From assembly GCF_016019935.1 (NCBI RefSeq), contig NZ_JAECMT010000002.1:310001-374000 (forward strand): a stretch of 64,000 nucleotides of DNA, in the 5' to 3' direction. The DNA comes from Paenibacillus sp. GSMTC-2017 (GTDB lineage Bacteria; Bacillota; Bacilli; Paenibacillales; Paenibacillaceae). The notes beneath the pieces are model-generated. The model had not been told where the DNA came from, did no database searches, and saw only the letters and a program-made list of their open reading frames with translations. The position numbers and the translations under genes were made by a program. Below, in pieces: positions 28,104 to 36,916 of this stretch. Positions within the stretch are counted from its first letter, which is position 1. Each line of letters begins with the position of its first letter.

Positions 28104-29332
28104 GTCAAGTTTGTATCGCAACGTATCGGTCTTATGATGACCGGGCAGATTTTCATAAAAAGGCGCTTTCTATCGCAGTTGGCCTAACAGTAGGTAGTTG
28201 GACGGAATTGCCCGAGGCACAAAAGGCAGCTATGGAAAAACATCTTGGCAAAGTGTTGTCTGTCGAAGTATATGAACCAGCCACTGCTGCACCAGGTGAA
28301 CGATATGCTGATATTCGCATTGCATATCCAGATATTAATTTCAGTAGAGACCTTCCTGCTCTGCTTGTAACTGTGTTCGGAAAGCTATCTATGGATGGTC
28401 GCATTAAGCTACTTGATTTAGATGTTTCGGATTCATTTGCTTCTGCCTTCCCAGGTCCAAAGTTTGGACTAGATGGCATCCGTACTCTACTAGGCGTCCA
28501 AGATCGCCCGCTACTCATGAGCATATTTAAGTCTGTCGTTGGACATGACCTTTCGAACTTGCAAGATCAATTTTATAAGCAAGCTCTTGGCGGTGTAGAT
28601 TTAATCAAGGATGACGAAATCTTATTCGAAAATCCACTTACTCCACTAGAGAAACGTGTAGAGGTCTGTATGGAAGCTGCACGAAAAGCTGAAGAAGAAA
28701 CTGGACAGAAGCTCCTGTATGCTGTTAATTTAACTGGACCTACATCACAACTTGCCATTAATGCACGTAAAGCAATTTCCGCTGGAGCGAATGCCATTTT
28801 GTTTAACGCTCTCGCATATGGGTATGATGTTCTTCATGAGCTTAGCAGCGACCCTTCAATCAACGTCCCGATTGCGGCGCATCCTGCACTTGCAGGAGCG
28901 ATTTATCCATCTCCACATTATGGCATCAGTGCTTCCTTGCTTTTAGGTAAACTGATGAGGCTTGCTGGAGCGGATCTTGTTCTATTCCCTTCTCCTTACG
29001 GCTCAGTCGTCATGCCTAAAGAAGAAAATTTAGCAGTTAAGGATGCTTTATTAAACCCGCTTCACGGCTTGCGTTCAAGCTTCCCAGTCCCTTCTGCTGG
29101 TATACATCCTGGACTAGTTCCGTTAATATTAAAAGACTTCGGCAGCGATGTAGTCGTTAATGCTGGTGGCGGTATCCACGGTCATCCAATGGGAACAGCA
29201 GCAGGTGGACAAGCATTCCGTCTTGCTATTGAAGCTGCACGCAAAGGAACACCACTTCAAGAAGCTGCAACCGCACCTGGTCATGAGGCGCTTCAAGCTG
29301 CAATACAATTATGGGGGATCAAAGAGGGATGA
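28100..29332 (+). CDS. mtnW: 2,3-diketo-5-methylthiopentyl-1-phosphate enolase (RuBisCO-like)
   Basis: MtnW is a RuBisCO-like protein that enolises diketo-methylthiopentyl phosphate in methionine salvage. Length is 410 residues. Landmarks include LPGPKFGLDGIR, LMSIFKSVVG, GGVDLIKDDE (position of the carbamylated lysine and Mg ligands), FPSPYGSV, SAGIHPGLVP and NAGGGIHGHP. The SD is GGGAG and the start overlaps the proC stop. It is followed by mtnX with its start overlapping this stop. Only MtnW among RuBisCO-like proteins normally sits with mtnX and mtnB, so the call is firm. Confidence 0.93.
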   Translation: MSQVCIATYRSYDDRADFHKKALSIAVGLTVGSWTELPEAQKAAMEKHLGKVLSVEVYEPATAAPGERYADIRIAYPDINFSRDLPALLVTVFGKLSMDGRIKLLDLDVSDSFASAFPGPKFGLDGIRTLLGVQDRPLLMSIFKSVVGHDLSNLQDQFYKQALGGVDLIKDDEILFENPLTPLEKRVEVCMEAARKAEEETGQKLLYAVNLTGPTSQLAINARKAISAGANAILFNALAYGYDVLHELSSDPSINVPIAAHPALAGAIYPSPHYGISASLLLGKLMRLAGADLVLFPSPYGSVVMPKEENLAVKDALLNPLHGLRSSFPVPSAGIHPGLVPLILKDFGSDVVVNAGGGIHGHPMGTAAGGQAFRLAIEAARKGTPLQEAATAPGHEALQAAIQLWGIKEG

Positions 29333-30009
29333 CAAATCCATTGACAACTAAGAAACGCATCGTGTTTTGCGACTTCGACGGTACCATTACGGTTAATGAT
29401 AATATCATTGCGATCATTAAACATTTCAACCCGGCTGGCTGGGAAGAAATTGCTACACGAACGATCTCAACTGAACTTTCCATCAAGGATGGTGTTGGTC
29501 AACTTTTCCGACTAATTCCTGCATCTATGCAAAATGAGGTTGTCTCATTCGGCATCTCAAATGCGAAGATACGTGAAGGTTTCGCAGAGTTTCTTGCGTA
29601 TTGCAAAAAAAATGACATCGACTTTTATGTTACGAGCGGCGGTATAGAATTTTTCGTCTATCCAATATTAGAGTCATTTGATATTCCTCGTGATCATATT
29701 TATTGCAACGCAAGTGACTTTACTGGAAAACAAATCGAAATACTATGGCCTCATCCATGTGATGGGCATTGTAGCAACAATTGTGGCATGTGCAAAACGA
29801 CCATTATGCGCAACTTCCCTGCCGACCAATATGAACGTATTATTATTGGGGACAGCGTAACAGATTTTGAAGGTGCTAAACTTGCTGATGCCGTATACTC
29901 ACGTTCTCATTTGACTACCAAATGTAAAGAGCTTGGAATAGATCATAAAGAATATGAAACCTTCTTTGATATAATTGATGCGATGAATGCTGAAAGGAAG
30001 ACAACGTAA
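29329..30009 (+). CDS. mtnX: 2-hydroxy-3-keto-5-methylthiopentenyl-1-phosphate phosphatase
   Basis: This HAD-family phosphatase dephosphorylates the MtnW product to form the acireductone. It has about 226 residues, with HAD motif I FCDFDGTIT, motif II in YVTSGG and the late IIGDSVTDFEGAK. Cysteines cluster in HPCDGHCSNNCGMCK, as in MtnX. The ATG at 29329 overlaps the mtnW stop. A longer frame from 29311 lacks an SD, and a TTG at 29341 is another option. Its stop overlaps the mtnB start. Confidence 0.9.
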   Translation: MTNPLTTKKRIVFCDFDGTITVNDNIIAIIKHFNPAGWEEIATRTISTELSIKDGVGQLFRLIPASMQNEVVSFGISNAKIREGFAEFLAYCKKNDIDFYVTSGGIEFFVYPILESFDIPRDHIYCNASDFTGKQIEILWPHPCDGHCSNNCGMCKTTIMRNFPADQYERIIIGDSVTDFEGAKLADAVYSRSHLTTKCKELGIDHKEYETFFDIIDAMNAERKTT

Positions 30010-30662
30010 TGAGCTTTGACCAAATTAAAACAGAACAAAAACAAAGTGCTTTAACTGAATTACGCCATGTAAAGGAACTATTCGCTTCTCGTGGATGGTT
30101 CCCAGGTACAAGCGGTAATTTATCCATTCGAGTTGGTGATTACACGCCTGATGAGTTCCACTTCGCAATTACAGCTAGTGGCAAAGACAAAACGGTACAT
30201 ACACCAGAAGATTATTTGTTCGTTGATCAAGATGGGAAAGCTTGTGAAGCTACTTCACTTAAACCATCTGCCGAAACGTTGATCCATTGCGAAATTTATA
30301 AACTTACTGGAGCGGGAGCAATCTTTCATGTGCATACCGTTTTCAATAATATTATTTCGGAATATTTTTGGGATCGTAAATCAGTACCCGTTGATGGCGT
30401 AGAACTTATCAAGGCGTTTAATATTTGGGATGAAGAAGCACATATCGACATTCCGATCGTTTCTAATTACACGCATATCCCTTCCATCGTGCCGGAAGTT
30501 ACCGAGTCATTTAACCCTCAAATTCCTGGTATTATACTTAGGAAGCATGGTATCTACGCTTGGGGCGCTAATGCCTTCGAGGCGAAGCGTCATCTCGAAG
30601 CATTCGAGTTTATTTTCGAATATGTTTATCGCTTTGAGCTATTGAAAAATAGTAAAATGTAA
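30009..30662 (+). CDS. mtnB: Methylthioribulose-1-phosphate dehydratase
   Basis: MtnB is a zinc enzyme of the class II aldolase/adducin fold that dehydrates methylthioribulose-1-phosphate. Length is 217 residues. Motifs include WFPGTSGNLSIRV, LKPSAETLIHCEIY (with the catalytic Glu region) and the metal ligands HVHTVFNN, plus RKHGIYAWG near the C-terminus. The start overlaps the mtnX stop (TAATG). It is the last gene of the pro-mtn unit. The isomerase mtnA, kinase mtnK and dioxygenase mtnD are not in the window. Confidence 0.92.
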   Translation: MSFDQIKTEQKQSALTELRHVKELFASRGWFPGTSGNLSIRVGDYTPDEFHFAITASGKDKTVHTPEDYLFVDQDGKACEATSLKPSAETLIHCEIYKLTGAGAIFHVHTVFNNIISEYFWDRKSVPVDGVELIKAFNIWDEEAHIDIPIVSNYTHIPSIVPEVTESFNPQIPGIILRKHGIYAWGANAFEAKRHLEAFEFIFEYVYRFELLKNSKM

Positions 30663-30706
30663 TTTTGCTATTTTCCTCCAAGACAAACCGTTAACCTACA
30701 CACCTT

Positions 30707-30743
30707 AAAACTGAAGTTGCCTTCCGCAGCTTCAGTTTTTTTT
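30707..30743 (+). terminator. Rho-independent terminator after mtnB
   Basis: AAAACTGAAG pairs with CTTCAGTTTT around a 12-base loop and is followed by a T run (eight T). It lies about 45 bases after mtnB and ends the proBAC-mtnWXB transcript. Confidence 0.88.
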
Positions 30744-30756
30744 GAAAAGATGTAGC

Positions 30757-30787
30757 TTGACCTTAACGTAACGTTAACGTTCATAAT
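30757..30787 (+). promoter_or_regulatory. MerR-type promoter with 19-bp spacer and palindromic operator
   Basis: TTGACC (30757-30762) and CATAAT (30782-30787) are separated by 19 bases instead of 17, the arrangement MerR regulators activate by DNA distortion. The spacer contains a perfect dyad, TTAACGT (30763-30769), A, ACGTTAA (30771-30777). The MerR-methyltransferase ATG is 21 bases further on, so the regulator probably controls its own promoter. Confidence 0.75.
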
Positions 30788-30807
30788 GAGCTAACGAGGT
30801 GAAAGCA

Positions 30808-31809
30808 ATGAAAGTTCATGAAGCTGCGAAGGCACTTGGTGTTACACCTAGAACACTGCGTTTCTACGAGGAAAAAGGATTAATTGCACCTATAAAAGAA
30901 ATCGAAAATGGATACCGTTTTTATCGACAAGAAGATATCGAAACGCTCCGTTGGATCGTTTCATTAAGAGAATTAGGTATGTCGCTTACCGATATTAAAG
31001 AAATCGTTGCTAACATCGACAATGCTAGCACCTTTATCCGAAAGCTTGATCTCGCTCGATCAGCTCTTTATGCAGAATTATCGGATACGATTGCTGCTCT
31101 CCGTGCTTTTGACGAAACGATGGACGTTTGGAGACGCAGTGGTGTACCTAAGCTAGATCAAGCAGAACAGTCGGCTAAACAACTTAGAGAACAACGTGAA
31201 CTACGAACATCATGGAGTGACAGGTGGAAGTATGACGAAATTGCTTTGCAGTATGGTGAAAATGCTCCATTAGTTGCCCTATCACGTTTCATCGAACCAA
31301 AGCAATATGAACAAGCACTTATCCGAACGGCTGAGTGGATCGATCCTCGAAGTGAAGAAGAAGGTCTTGAACTTGGCGCTGGCAGTGGCAATCTGTCAGT
31401 CATGCTTGACTCGCCAAACGTTCATCTGACATTAATTGAACAATCGGCAGAGATGTTATCGATCTTACGTGAACGACTTCCCCATGCAGATACGAGGCAA
31501 GGCAATTTATTAGCTCTCCCTCTTAATGGAAGAGTTTTTCACTTTATAGCTTGCAGCTTCGCCTTACAGCATCTAGATCATAATGGCCAATTGCTGGCCT
31601 TAGCCGAAATGGATCGTGTTCTTCACACCAAAGGCAGAATTGTAATTACTGGGTTTATGTGTAATAAAAACAGCCCAGATAATGAGGATCAGGGGATAAC
31701 CCCTTCTCTATTACCTGAGCTAATGAAATGGCTACAACTTCGTCATTATTCCGTAATTACAGAACAGTTAAACGAAGAAGTATTTATCTTATTTGCAGAG
31801 AAGCTATAG
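30808..31809 (+). CDS. MerR-family regulator fused to a SAM-dependent methyltransferase domain
   Basis: This 333-residue protein has an N-terminal MerR helix-turn-helix (about 1-70: VHEAAKALGVTPRTLRFYEEKGL split by family wings, then GYRFYRQEDIETL) and a dimerisation helix (75-125). A class I methyltransferase domain follows (about 165-290) with motif I LELGAGSGNLS and post-motif acid in LTLIEQS. The FALQHLDHNGQLLALAEM region resembles a UbiE/Methyltransf_11 motif IV. The MerR effector domain is thus replaced by an enzyme-like fold. ATG 30808 follows GAGGTG; an in-frame GTG at 30799 overlaps that SD. The upstream promoter suggests autoregulation. The methyl acceptor is unknown, and the domain might only sense SAM. 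Confidence 0.85.
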   Translation: MKVHEAAKALGVTPRTLRFYEEKGLIAPIKEIENGYRFYRQEDIETLRWIVSLRELGMSLTDIKEIVANIDNASTFIRKLDLARSALYAELSDTIAALRAFDETMDVWRRSGVPKLDQAEQSAKQLREQRELRTSWSDRWKYDEIALQYGENAPLVALSRFIEPKQYEQALIRTAEWIDPRSEEEGLELGAGSGNLSVMLDSPNVHLTLIEQSAEMLSILRERLPHADTRQGNLLALPLNGRVFHFIACSFALQHLDHNGQLLALAEMDRVLHTKGRIVITGFMCNKNSPDNEDQGITPSLLPELMKWLQLRHYSVITEQLNEEVFILFAEKL

Positions 31810-31847
31810 TTTAAGCACACAGTAGTCGTATATCGTCCTTCTACGAA

Positions 31848-32528
31848 CTATGCTTTCCCCCCATAAAACTTTTGGGAATGGGCTCTAGCTTCTTCTGTAT
31901 TCGTTACTCGGTTACGGCTCCATTCGAGCAATATCCGATCAATATATTTAAGGCTGACCTTGCCTGCAAACACAGCTTCTTTTAAAGCAAACAAAATAAT
32001 TTCATCTGTATATCGATCTTGATCAATCCAACTGCTGATCGTTTCACATTCCATTGGAGACAATAATCTTCCAAATTCCTGTTCAAAAACAGAGAACATA
32101 TCAGAGGCAGGTTTTGACTCCCTTACAACCGGTTGACGCTCTGCTTTTTTAGCTTCCCGTTTCACTGCCGCTGACCATTCCGCAGCTTGCATCAGCCATC
32201 CGCTCCAGTTGTAACGCTCCGCTTGCATACCCGATTCGCTGTCGACATAATCATCGATTGTTAGAAAACCATCCTTCATTAACCGTCCAAGCATCGTACC
32301 GATGTTGCGCACATTCGTGCCCATCCGCTGGGCTAGCTCCTCTAATGTAGGGAAGTCGTTCCTCTCTACATGGGTATACTGCATAATCTGAAGGAGCAAC
32401 ATCGCTTCTGATTCAGAAATACCAAGGCTACTATAGCTTCGAAATAACAAGCTAGGAATATACATTCCGCCCTCATTGATAGCTGCAGCAATGCCATGGG
32501 TATATGCTTTCCATATCTCGTCGCTCAT
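31848..32528 (-). CDS. dnaD: DnaD-family replication initiation protein
   Basis: DnaD helps load helicase at oriC and restart sites in low-GC Gram-positives. Length is 226 residues. The N-terminal winged-helix DDBH1 domain (about 15-110) has IPSLLFRSYSSLGIS and FPTLEELAQRMGT. The C-terminal DDBH2 domain (about 145-215) has FEQEFGRLLSPMECE, and ALKEAVFAGKVSLKYIDRILLEW ends in a conserved helix (W, N, R residues). In B. subtilis dnaD is followed by nth, but not here. It converges with the MerR-methyltransferase gene. Confidence 0.9.
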   Translation of the reverse strand: MSDEIWKAYTHGIAAAINEGGMYIPSLLFRSYSSLGISESEAMLLLQIMQYTHVERNDFPTLEELAQRMGTNVRNIGTMLGRLMKDGFLTIDDYVDSESGMQAERYNWSGWLMQAAEWSAAVKREAKKAERQPVVRESKPASDMFSVFEQEFGRLLSPMECETISSWIDQDRYTDEIILFALKEAVFAGKVSLKYIDRILLEWSRNRVTNTEEARAHSQKFYGGKA

Positions 32529-32616
32529 GTACTAACTCTCCCTCTATCACTGGATCGTATGGACCGAACATCTTCAAAATTAGAACGACTCCATCAGAAG
32601 ACTATACGATTGTATG

Positions 32617-33816
32617 TTAGCCTTTAACGATTTCGTAAGTATCACGAGCGATTAGCAATTCCTCATTAGTTGGAACTACCAACACTTTAACACGTGAGTT
32701 AGGAGTTGAAATTTCGCGAGCTTCTTTGCTGCGAATGGCATTAAGCTCTTCATCAATCTCAATGCCTAAGAAAGTGATTCCGTTGCATACCGCTTTACGA
32801 AGTTCTGAAGAGTTTTCTCCTACTCCAGCTGTAAACACCAACGTATCTATGCCGTTCATCGCAGCCGCATAGGCACCGATATACTTTTTAACACGATAAA
32901 TATACATGTCAAAAGCAAGTGTAGCGTTTTTGTCACCTTCAAGCATCGCTTCAGTTACTTCACGCATATCACTGCTAATGCCAGAGATCGCAAGCATTCC
33001 GCTATGTTTGTTAAGCATGGAATTCACTTCATTTAACGTAAGTTCTTCCTTGTTCATAACGAATGGCACGATTGCAGGATCAATATCTCCACTTCTTGTA
33101 CCCATCATCAAACCTTCAAGTGGAGTCATTCCCATACTTGTGTCAAACGATTTCCCGTCCAAAATTGCCGTACAGCTTGCACCATTACCAATATGACAAG
33201 TAATCATCTTTAACTCTTCAAGCGGTTTCTTTAAGAAACGAGCAGCTTTAGCACTTACATAGGCATGTGATGTACCATGGAAGCCATAACGACGAATTTT
33301 GTGTCTGCGGTAAAGCACTTTAGGTATTGGATACAAATAAGACGTTTTTGGCATCGATTGGTGGAACGCAGTATCGAACACAACAACTTGAGGAATGTTC
33401 GGCATATTCGTTTCTACCGCAGAAATACCCATCATGTGAGCAGGGTTGTGTAGCGGCGCAAGATCGAATAGACGACGAATTTCTAGTTTTACTTCTTGCG
33501 TCACTAATACTGATCCTTTAAACACTTCTCCGCCATGCACGATGCGATGTCCAACTGCATCTATTTCGCTCATTGAAGCCAATACGCCGTGCTCGGAATG
33601 CGTCAACATTTCGATTACACGTTTTACAGCAGTTACATGTTCTAAAATTTCGCTAACGACACGAACATCAGGCCTATTTGCTGGTTCGTGAGTAACGATT
33701 GAAGAATCCATACCGATTCTTTCTACACGTCCACTTGCTAGCACACTTTCGTCTCTCATATCGTACAACTGGTACTTAAGCGATGAGCTTCCAGCATTAA
33801 TTACTAAAACTTTCAT
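32617..33816 (-). CDS. ackA: Acetate kinase
   Basis: AckA interconverts acetyl phosphate plus ADP with acetate plus ATP. Length is 399 residues, normal for the family. The ASKHA fold motifs are VLVINAGSSSLKYQLYD at the N-terminus, HRIVHGGEVF, CHIGNGASCTAI and FTAGVGENSSELR. The start codon overlaps the stop of the 3-hydroxyacyl-CoA dehydrogenase gene by one base, so translation is likely coupled. pta is not in the window. Confidence 0.96.
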   Translation of the reverse strand: MKVLVINAGSSSLKYQLYDMRDESVLASGRVERIGMDSSIVTHEPANRPDVRVVSEILEHVTAVKRVIEMLTHSEHGVLASMSEIDAVGHRIVHGGEVFKGSVLVTQEVKLEIRRLFDLAPLHNPAHMMGISAVETNMPNIPQVVVFDTAFHQSMPKTSYLYPIPKVLYRRHKIRRYGFHGTSHAYVSAKAARFLKKPLEELKMITCHIGNGASCTAILDGKSFDTSMGMTPLEGLMMGTRSGDIDPAIVPFVMNKEELTLNEVNSMLNKHSGMLAISGISSDMREVTEAMLEGDKNATLAFDMYIYRVKKYIGAYAAAMNGIDTLVFTAGVGENSSELRKAVCNGITFLGIEIDEELNAIRSKEAREISTPNSRVKVLVVPTNEELLIARDTYEIVKG

Positions 33817-34685
33817 TAGATCCGATCCCCATCCTTATCATAGTGGAAGAAGCCTACTCCTGATTTGGCTCCCAAGTGTCCCGCGCGTACCATTTTCTTA
33901 AGTACAAACGACGGACGATATTTCAATTCTCCATATTCACGGAACATACGCTCAAGTGCTGCAAGCACGGAATCCAAGCCGAAACGGTCAGCCATTTCGA
34001 ATGGACCATGGTGGAAGGAATAACCTACGCGCATCGCATTATCGATATCTTCAGCTGATGCAACACCTTCCTCTAGTACATGAAGCGCCTCATTGATTAA
34101 CAAGCAAATTAATCGAGTTGTTACGAAACCAGGAGTTTCAAACACCATGACACCCTTTTTAAGGATGATTTCCTCTACAAAATGTTTCGTTTGAGCAAAT
34201 GTTTCATCTGACGTTTTTAATCCACGAACAATTTCAACCAAATCAATCTTGGATACCGGATATATGAAATGCAGCCCGATTACACGAGCAGGTCTAGTCG
34301 TCACGCTTGCTAACTCAGTCAAACTTAATGTTGACGTATTGCTTGCTAGTATAGTGTTTTCACCACATATGCTGTCCAAACGCTGGAAAATTTCCCTTTT
34401 TGCTTCTAAATCCTCAGTAATCGTCTCTATAACAAGCTCGCAATCTGCAAACTCCTCATATCCTTGTGCTGTGTTGATCTTAGAGAGAATTAGCTTCTTC
34501 TCTGCACCAGTTAACGCCCACTTCTCAATTTGCTTATCAAGACTACTCTCAATCATTTGTAACCCATAGGAAAGACGTTCATCCGAAACCTCGATGACTA
34601 CGACATCCAATCCTTTTGCAGCAAGCATTTCTGCTATACCTTGTCCCATCGTTCCTAAACCGATTACTCCAACCTTTTTTATCAT
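33816..34685 (-). CDS. 3-hydroxyacyl-CoA (3-hydroxybutyryl-CoA) dehydrogenase
   Basis: This NAD(P)-dependent dehydrogenase has 289 residues. The Rossmann motif GVIGLGTMGQGIAE is at the N-terminus. Family features follow: ASNTSTLSLTELA, GLHFIYPVSKIDLVEIV (HFI/F-NP-V type with catalytic His), and the C-terminal helical domain with DNAMRVGYSFHHGPFEMAD. Hbd or MmgB are the closest roles (butyrate or fatty-acid side pathways). ATG 34685 (MIKKVG) has GAGGGAG about 11 bases upstream. Linkage to ackA suggests a link to acyl-CoA/acetate metabolism, which is inference. Confidence 0.88.
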   Translation of the reverse strand: MIKKVGVIGLGTMGQGIAEMLAAKGLDVVVIEVSDERLSYGLQMIESSLDKQIEKWALTGAEKKLILSKINTAQGYEEFADCELVIETITEDLEAKREIFQRLDSICGENTILASNTSTLSLTELASVTTRPARVIGLHFIYPVSKIDLVEIVRGLKTSDETFAQTKHFVEEIILKKGVMVFETPGFVTTRLICLLINEALHVLEEGVASAEDIDNAMRVGYSFHHGPFEMADRFGLDSVLAALERMFREYGELKYRPSFVLKKMVRAGHLGAKSGVGFFHYDKDGDRI

Positions 34686-34739
34686 CTGTTGAACTGCTCC
34701 CTCTAGATAGTATCTCAATCTGTATTATACCGAATTTTG

Positions 34740-34773
34740 AACAAATAAAGAAGGCGGATCATTGTCCGCCTTC
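34740..34773 (-). terminator. Probable terminator after the FtsH-like gene
   Basis: GAAGGCGGA pairs with TCCGCCTTC (9 bp perfect, 6-base loop) and is followed on the minus strand by TTTATTTGTT. It lies about 25 bases beyond the stop at 34797. The T run is interrupted. Confidence 0.7.
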
Positions 34774-34796
34774 ATATTGTTGAAATTGTAAACGTT

Positions 34797-36290
34797 TTAC
34801 GCAGCTTCATGCAATTTAATCATTGACCTAAACGATACTCCATCTATCGTTTCTTCCTTTAATAACGTTTGTAGCGATGCCTCAAACACATTTTTTCTCG
34901 CTTCAAGGAGAACTTTCGTTTTCCCCATAAGATCGTCCAGAATTGTGCCGGATATTTCCGCCCACTTCTCAGGTGTCATCATCGTCGCATCAACAATGCC
35001 CAAAGACGTTAAACCAGACTCCACTAATGTCTTCACGATATTAACAGCTTGTTCAAAGTCACCTCTAGAACCTGTACTGCGTTCTCCGTAAAATATTTCT
35101 TCGGCTGCTGCTCCGCCTAAAGCTATCATAATCTGGTTATGGAGGAACGCAGTTGTATATAAATATTGATCCTGCTGAGGTTGATGTCTAACATACCCTA
35201 ATGCTCCGCCTCTCGGGGACAAAGCAACTTGAGATACACTCCCCGGACGTACATGTTCAGCCATAATCGCATGACCAAGCTCATGCAATGCGACACGTTC
35301 ACGCTCTTCTTTTGTCGTTTCACGATCTGTTTTTTCACCGAGCAAAACTTTGTCGATCGCCATTAATAAGTGTGACTCCATAATGACTGGACTGCTTTCA
35401 CGCATTGCATAAATTGCTGCTTCATTCATGACGGACTCTAGTTGAGCACCAGAAAAGCTATACGTTTGCTCTGCAATACGATCCATATTAACATTCTCAT
35501 CCATTGGCTTATTATCCGCGTGGATGTTCAATATATGAAGACGTCCCTTCTTATCAGGAAGCTCAACTCCGATATGTCGATCAAAGCGACCAGGGCGCAA
35601 TAAGGCACTATCAAGCATTTCTTTACGATTCGTCGCGGCAATGATTAGAATACGTGGCAATTCATTAGAATGAATGCCATCCATCTCTGTTAACAATTGA
35701 TTTAATGTTTGATCATATTCTCGATGCTGACCGCCATCCCGCTTCCCGCCGATAACCTCGATCTCATCAATAAAGATAACTGCACTTTCTTTTCCCGCTT
35801 TTTTAGCTTTTGTTCGAGCATCTTTAAATAAATCACGTATGCGACCAGCACCAACGCCAACATACATTTCAACAAATTCACTGCCTGATGCAGCCAAATA
35901 AATGGAATCCGTATACTGTGCTGCCGCTTTAGCAAGCAACGTTTTTCCCGTCCCTGGAGGACCAGCTAGCAAAATACCTTTTAATGGTCGAATACCAAGC
36001 TTTTCAATTTGATCACGTTTAACGAGAAAGTCCAGTGCTTCAACTAACTCTTGCTTCGCCCGTTCTTGCCCACCTATTTGCCCAAAAGTAAACGAAGTAT
36101 CTTTTACTTCATTTCGGCTTTTACCGTTAGAAAACGCTGTAAGCTTACCTTTTCCTTTTACTGTAAAGAACAAAAGAGTACCAAACAGGGCAAAAAATAA
36201 AACAGGCATGACATTAATGCCAATGACAGTCAAAAAGATGAGTAATACAGGCACAAATCCAATGGTTAGCTCAAGCCAATACTTACGCAT
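34797..36290 (-). CDS. Short FtsH-like membrane AAA zinc protease
   Basis: This is an FtsH paralogue of 497 residues, against about 640 for canonical FtsH. Two hydrophobic helices (about 8-24 and 28-43) are joined with almost no loop, so the usual extracytoplasmic domain is missing. The AAA module is intact: Walker A GPPGTGKT (110-117), Walker B VIFIDEIE (171-178), and SRH NRKEMLDSALLRPGRFDR (221-238). The protease domain has HELGH (336-340) and a third metal ligand in GSRGDFEQA (Asp 411). It overlaps the upstream gene by 8 bases. It is presumably a membrane quality-control protease; the true ftsH is expected elsewhere. Confidence 0.88.
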   Translation of the reverse strand: MRKYWLELTIGFVPVLLIFLTVIGINVMPVLFFALFGTLLFFTVKGKGKLTAFSNGKSRNEVKDTSFTFGQIGGQERAKQELVEALDFLVKRDQIEKLGIRPLKGILLAGPPGTGKTLLAKAAAQYTDSIYLAASGSEFVEMYVGVGAGRIRDLFKDARTKAKKAGKESAVIFIDEIEVIGGKRDGGQHREYDQTLNQLLTEMDGIHSNELPRILIIAATNRKEMLDSALLRPGRFDRHIGVELPDKKGRLHILNIHADNKPMDENVNMDRIAEQTYSFSGAQLESVMNEAAIYAMRESSPVIMESHLLMAIDKVLLGEKTDRETTKEERERVALHELGHAIMAEHVRPGSVSQVALSPRGGALGYVRHQPQQDQYLYTTAFLHNQIMIALGGAAAEEIFYGERSTGSRGDFEQAVNIVKTLVESGLTSLGIVDATMMTPEKWAEISGTILDDLMGKTKVLLEARKNVFEASLQTLLKEETIDGVSFRSMIKLHEAA

Positions 36291-36822
36291 TCGACCACGC
36301 TCCCAATTTGTTAGGCGTACGAGGCATTACAATATATTTAGCTGATTTATCATTCCGAAGTGTTACATAAACGTTAGAATCGTCCATCTCGGTTTCAAAT
36401 GATACCCCTTTTACACTTTCAGTAGCTAGCTTTAATGCTTCAGGAATTTTTGAGTACGTTTTAGTTTCCATCGCTTCTGCAACTTCAAACATTGACTGCT
36501 GCCAAATTGTATTTAGCACTTCATCTTCCGATGTACGCACTTGTAGATCTATCTTTTTGCTAGGTGTAATGTCTTTACCTGTTTTAGTAGCCGCTTCGTA
36601 AATGTCTCTTATATTAGCATTTTCAGATAGCTCTACAGCTATTTGAACGTTATCTTGTGTAATTGTGGGTTTCTTAGCTTCGACAACCCCTGGAACAGCC
36701 TTTAATGCATCTGTTAGTGGTGATGCAACTGCAACTTGTTTATATAAAGTCCATCCACCAAATAATAAGCCAATAGAAAGGACTGCTGTAATGACTATTG
36801 GAAATAAACGAGGCTTTTTCAT
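36283..36822 (-). CDS. Membrane-anchored protein of unknown function
   Basis: This protein has 179 residues. An N-terminal hydrophobic helix (about 6-28) probably anchors it with the rest outside. The outer part alternates beta strands and charged helices (AVPGVVEAKKPTIT, IAVELSENANIRDIYEAA, LQVRTSEDEVLNTIW). I recognise no family. ATG 36822 follows GGGAGGG; earlier in-frame ATGs lack one. The gene overlaps the start of the FtsH-like gene by 8 bases, so the two products probably act together, for instance as a partner or substrate adaptor (inference). Confidence 0.7.
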   Translation of the reverse strand: MKKPRLFPIVITAVLSIGLLFGGWTLYKQVAVASPLTDALKAVPGVVEAKKPTITQDNVQIAVELSENANIRDIYEAATKTGKDITPSKKIDLQVRTSEDEVLNTIWQQSMFEVAEAMETKTYSKIPEALKLATESVKGVSFETEMDDSNVYVTLRNDKSAKYIVMPRTPNKLGAWSNA

Positions 36823-36916
36823 CAATGAATCCCTCCCGTAGCTTTTTTGTAGATTATTATCTATCAGCTTTGCTATACGAAAGTATATCATATATCTCAA
36901 CAATTTGATTGATGTA

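Noticed and set aside
31810-31847. Hairpin between the MerR-methyltransferase and dnaD ends
   Set aside because: ATAGTT/AACTAT arms are short and no T run follows in either direction.
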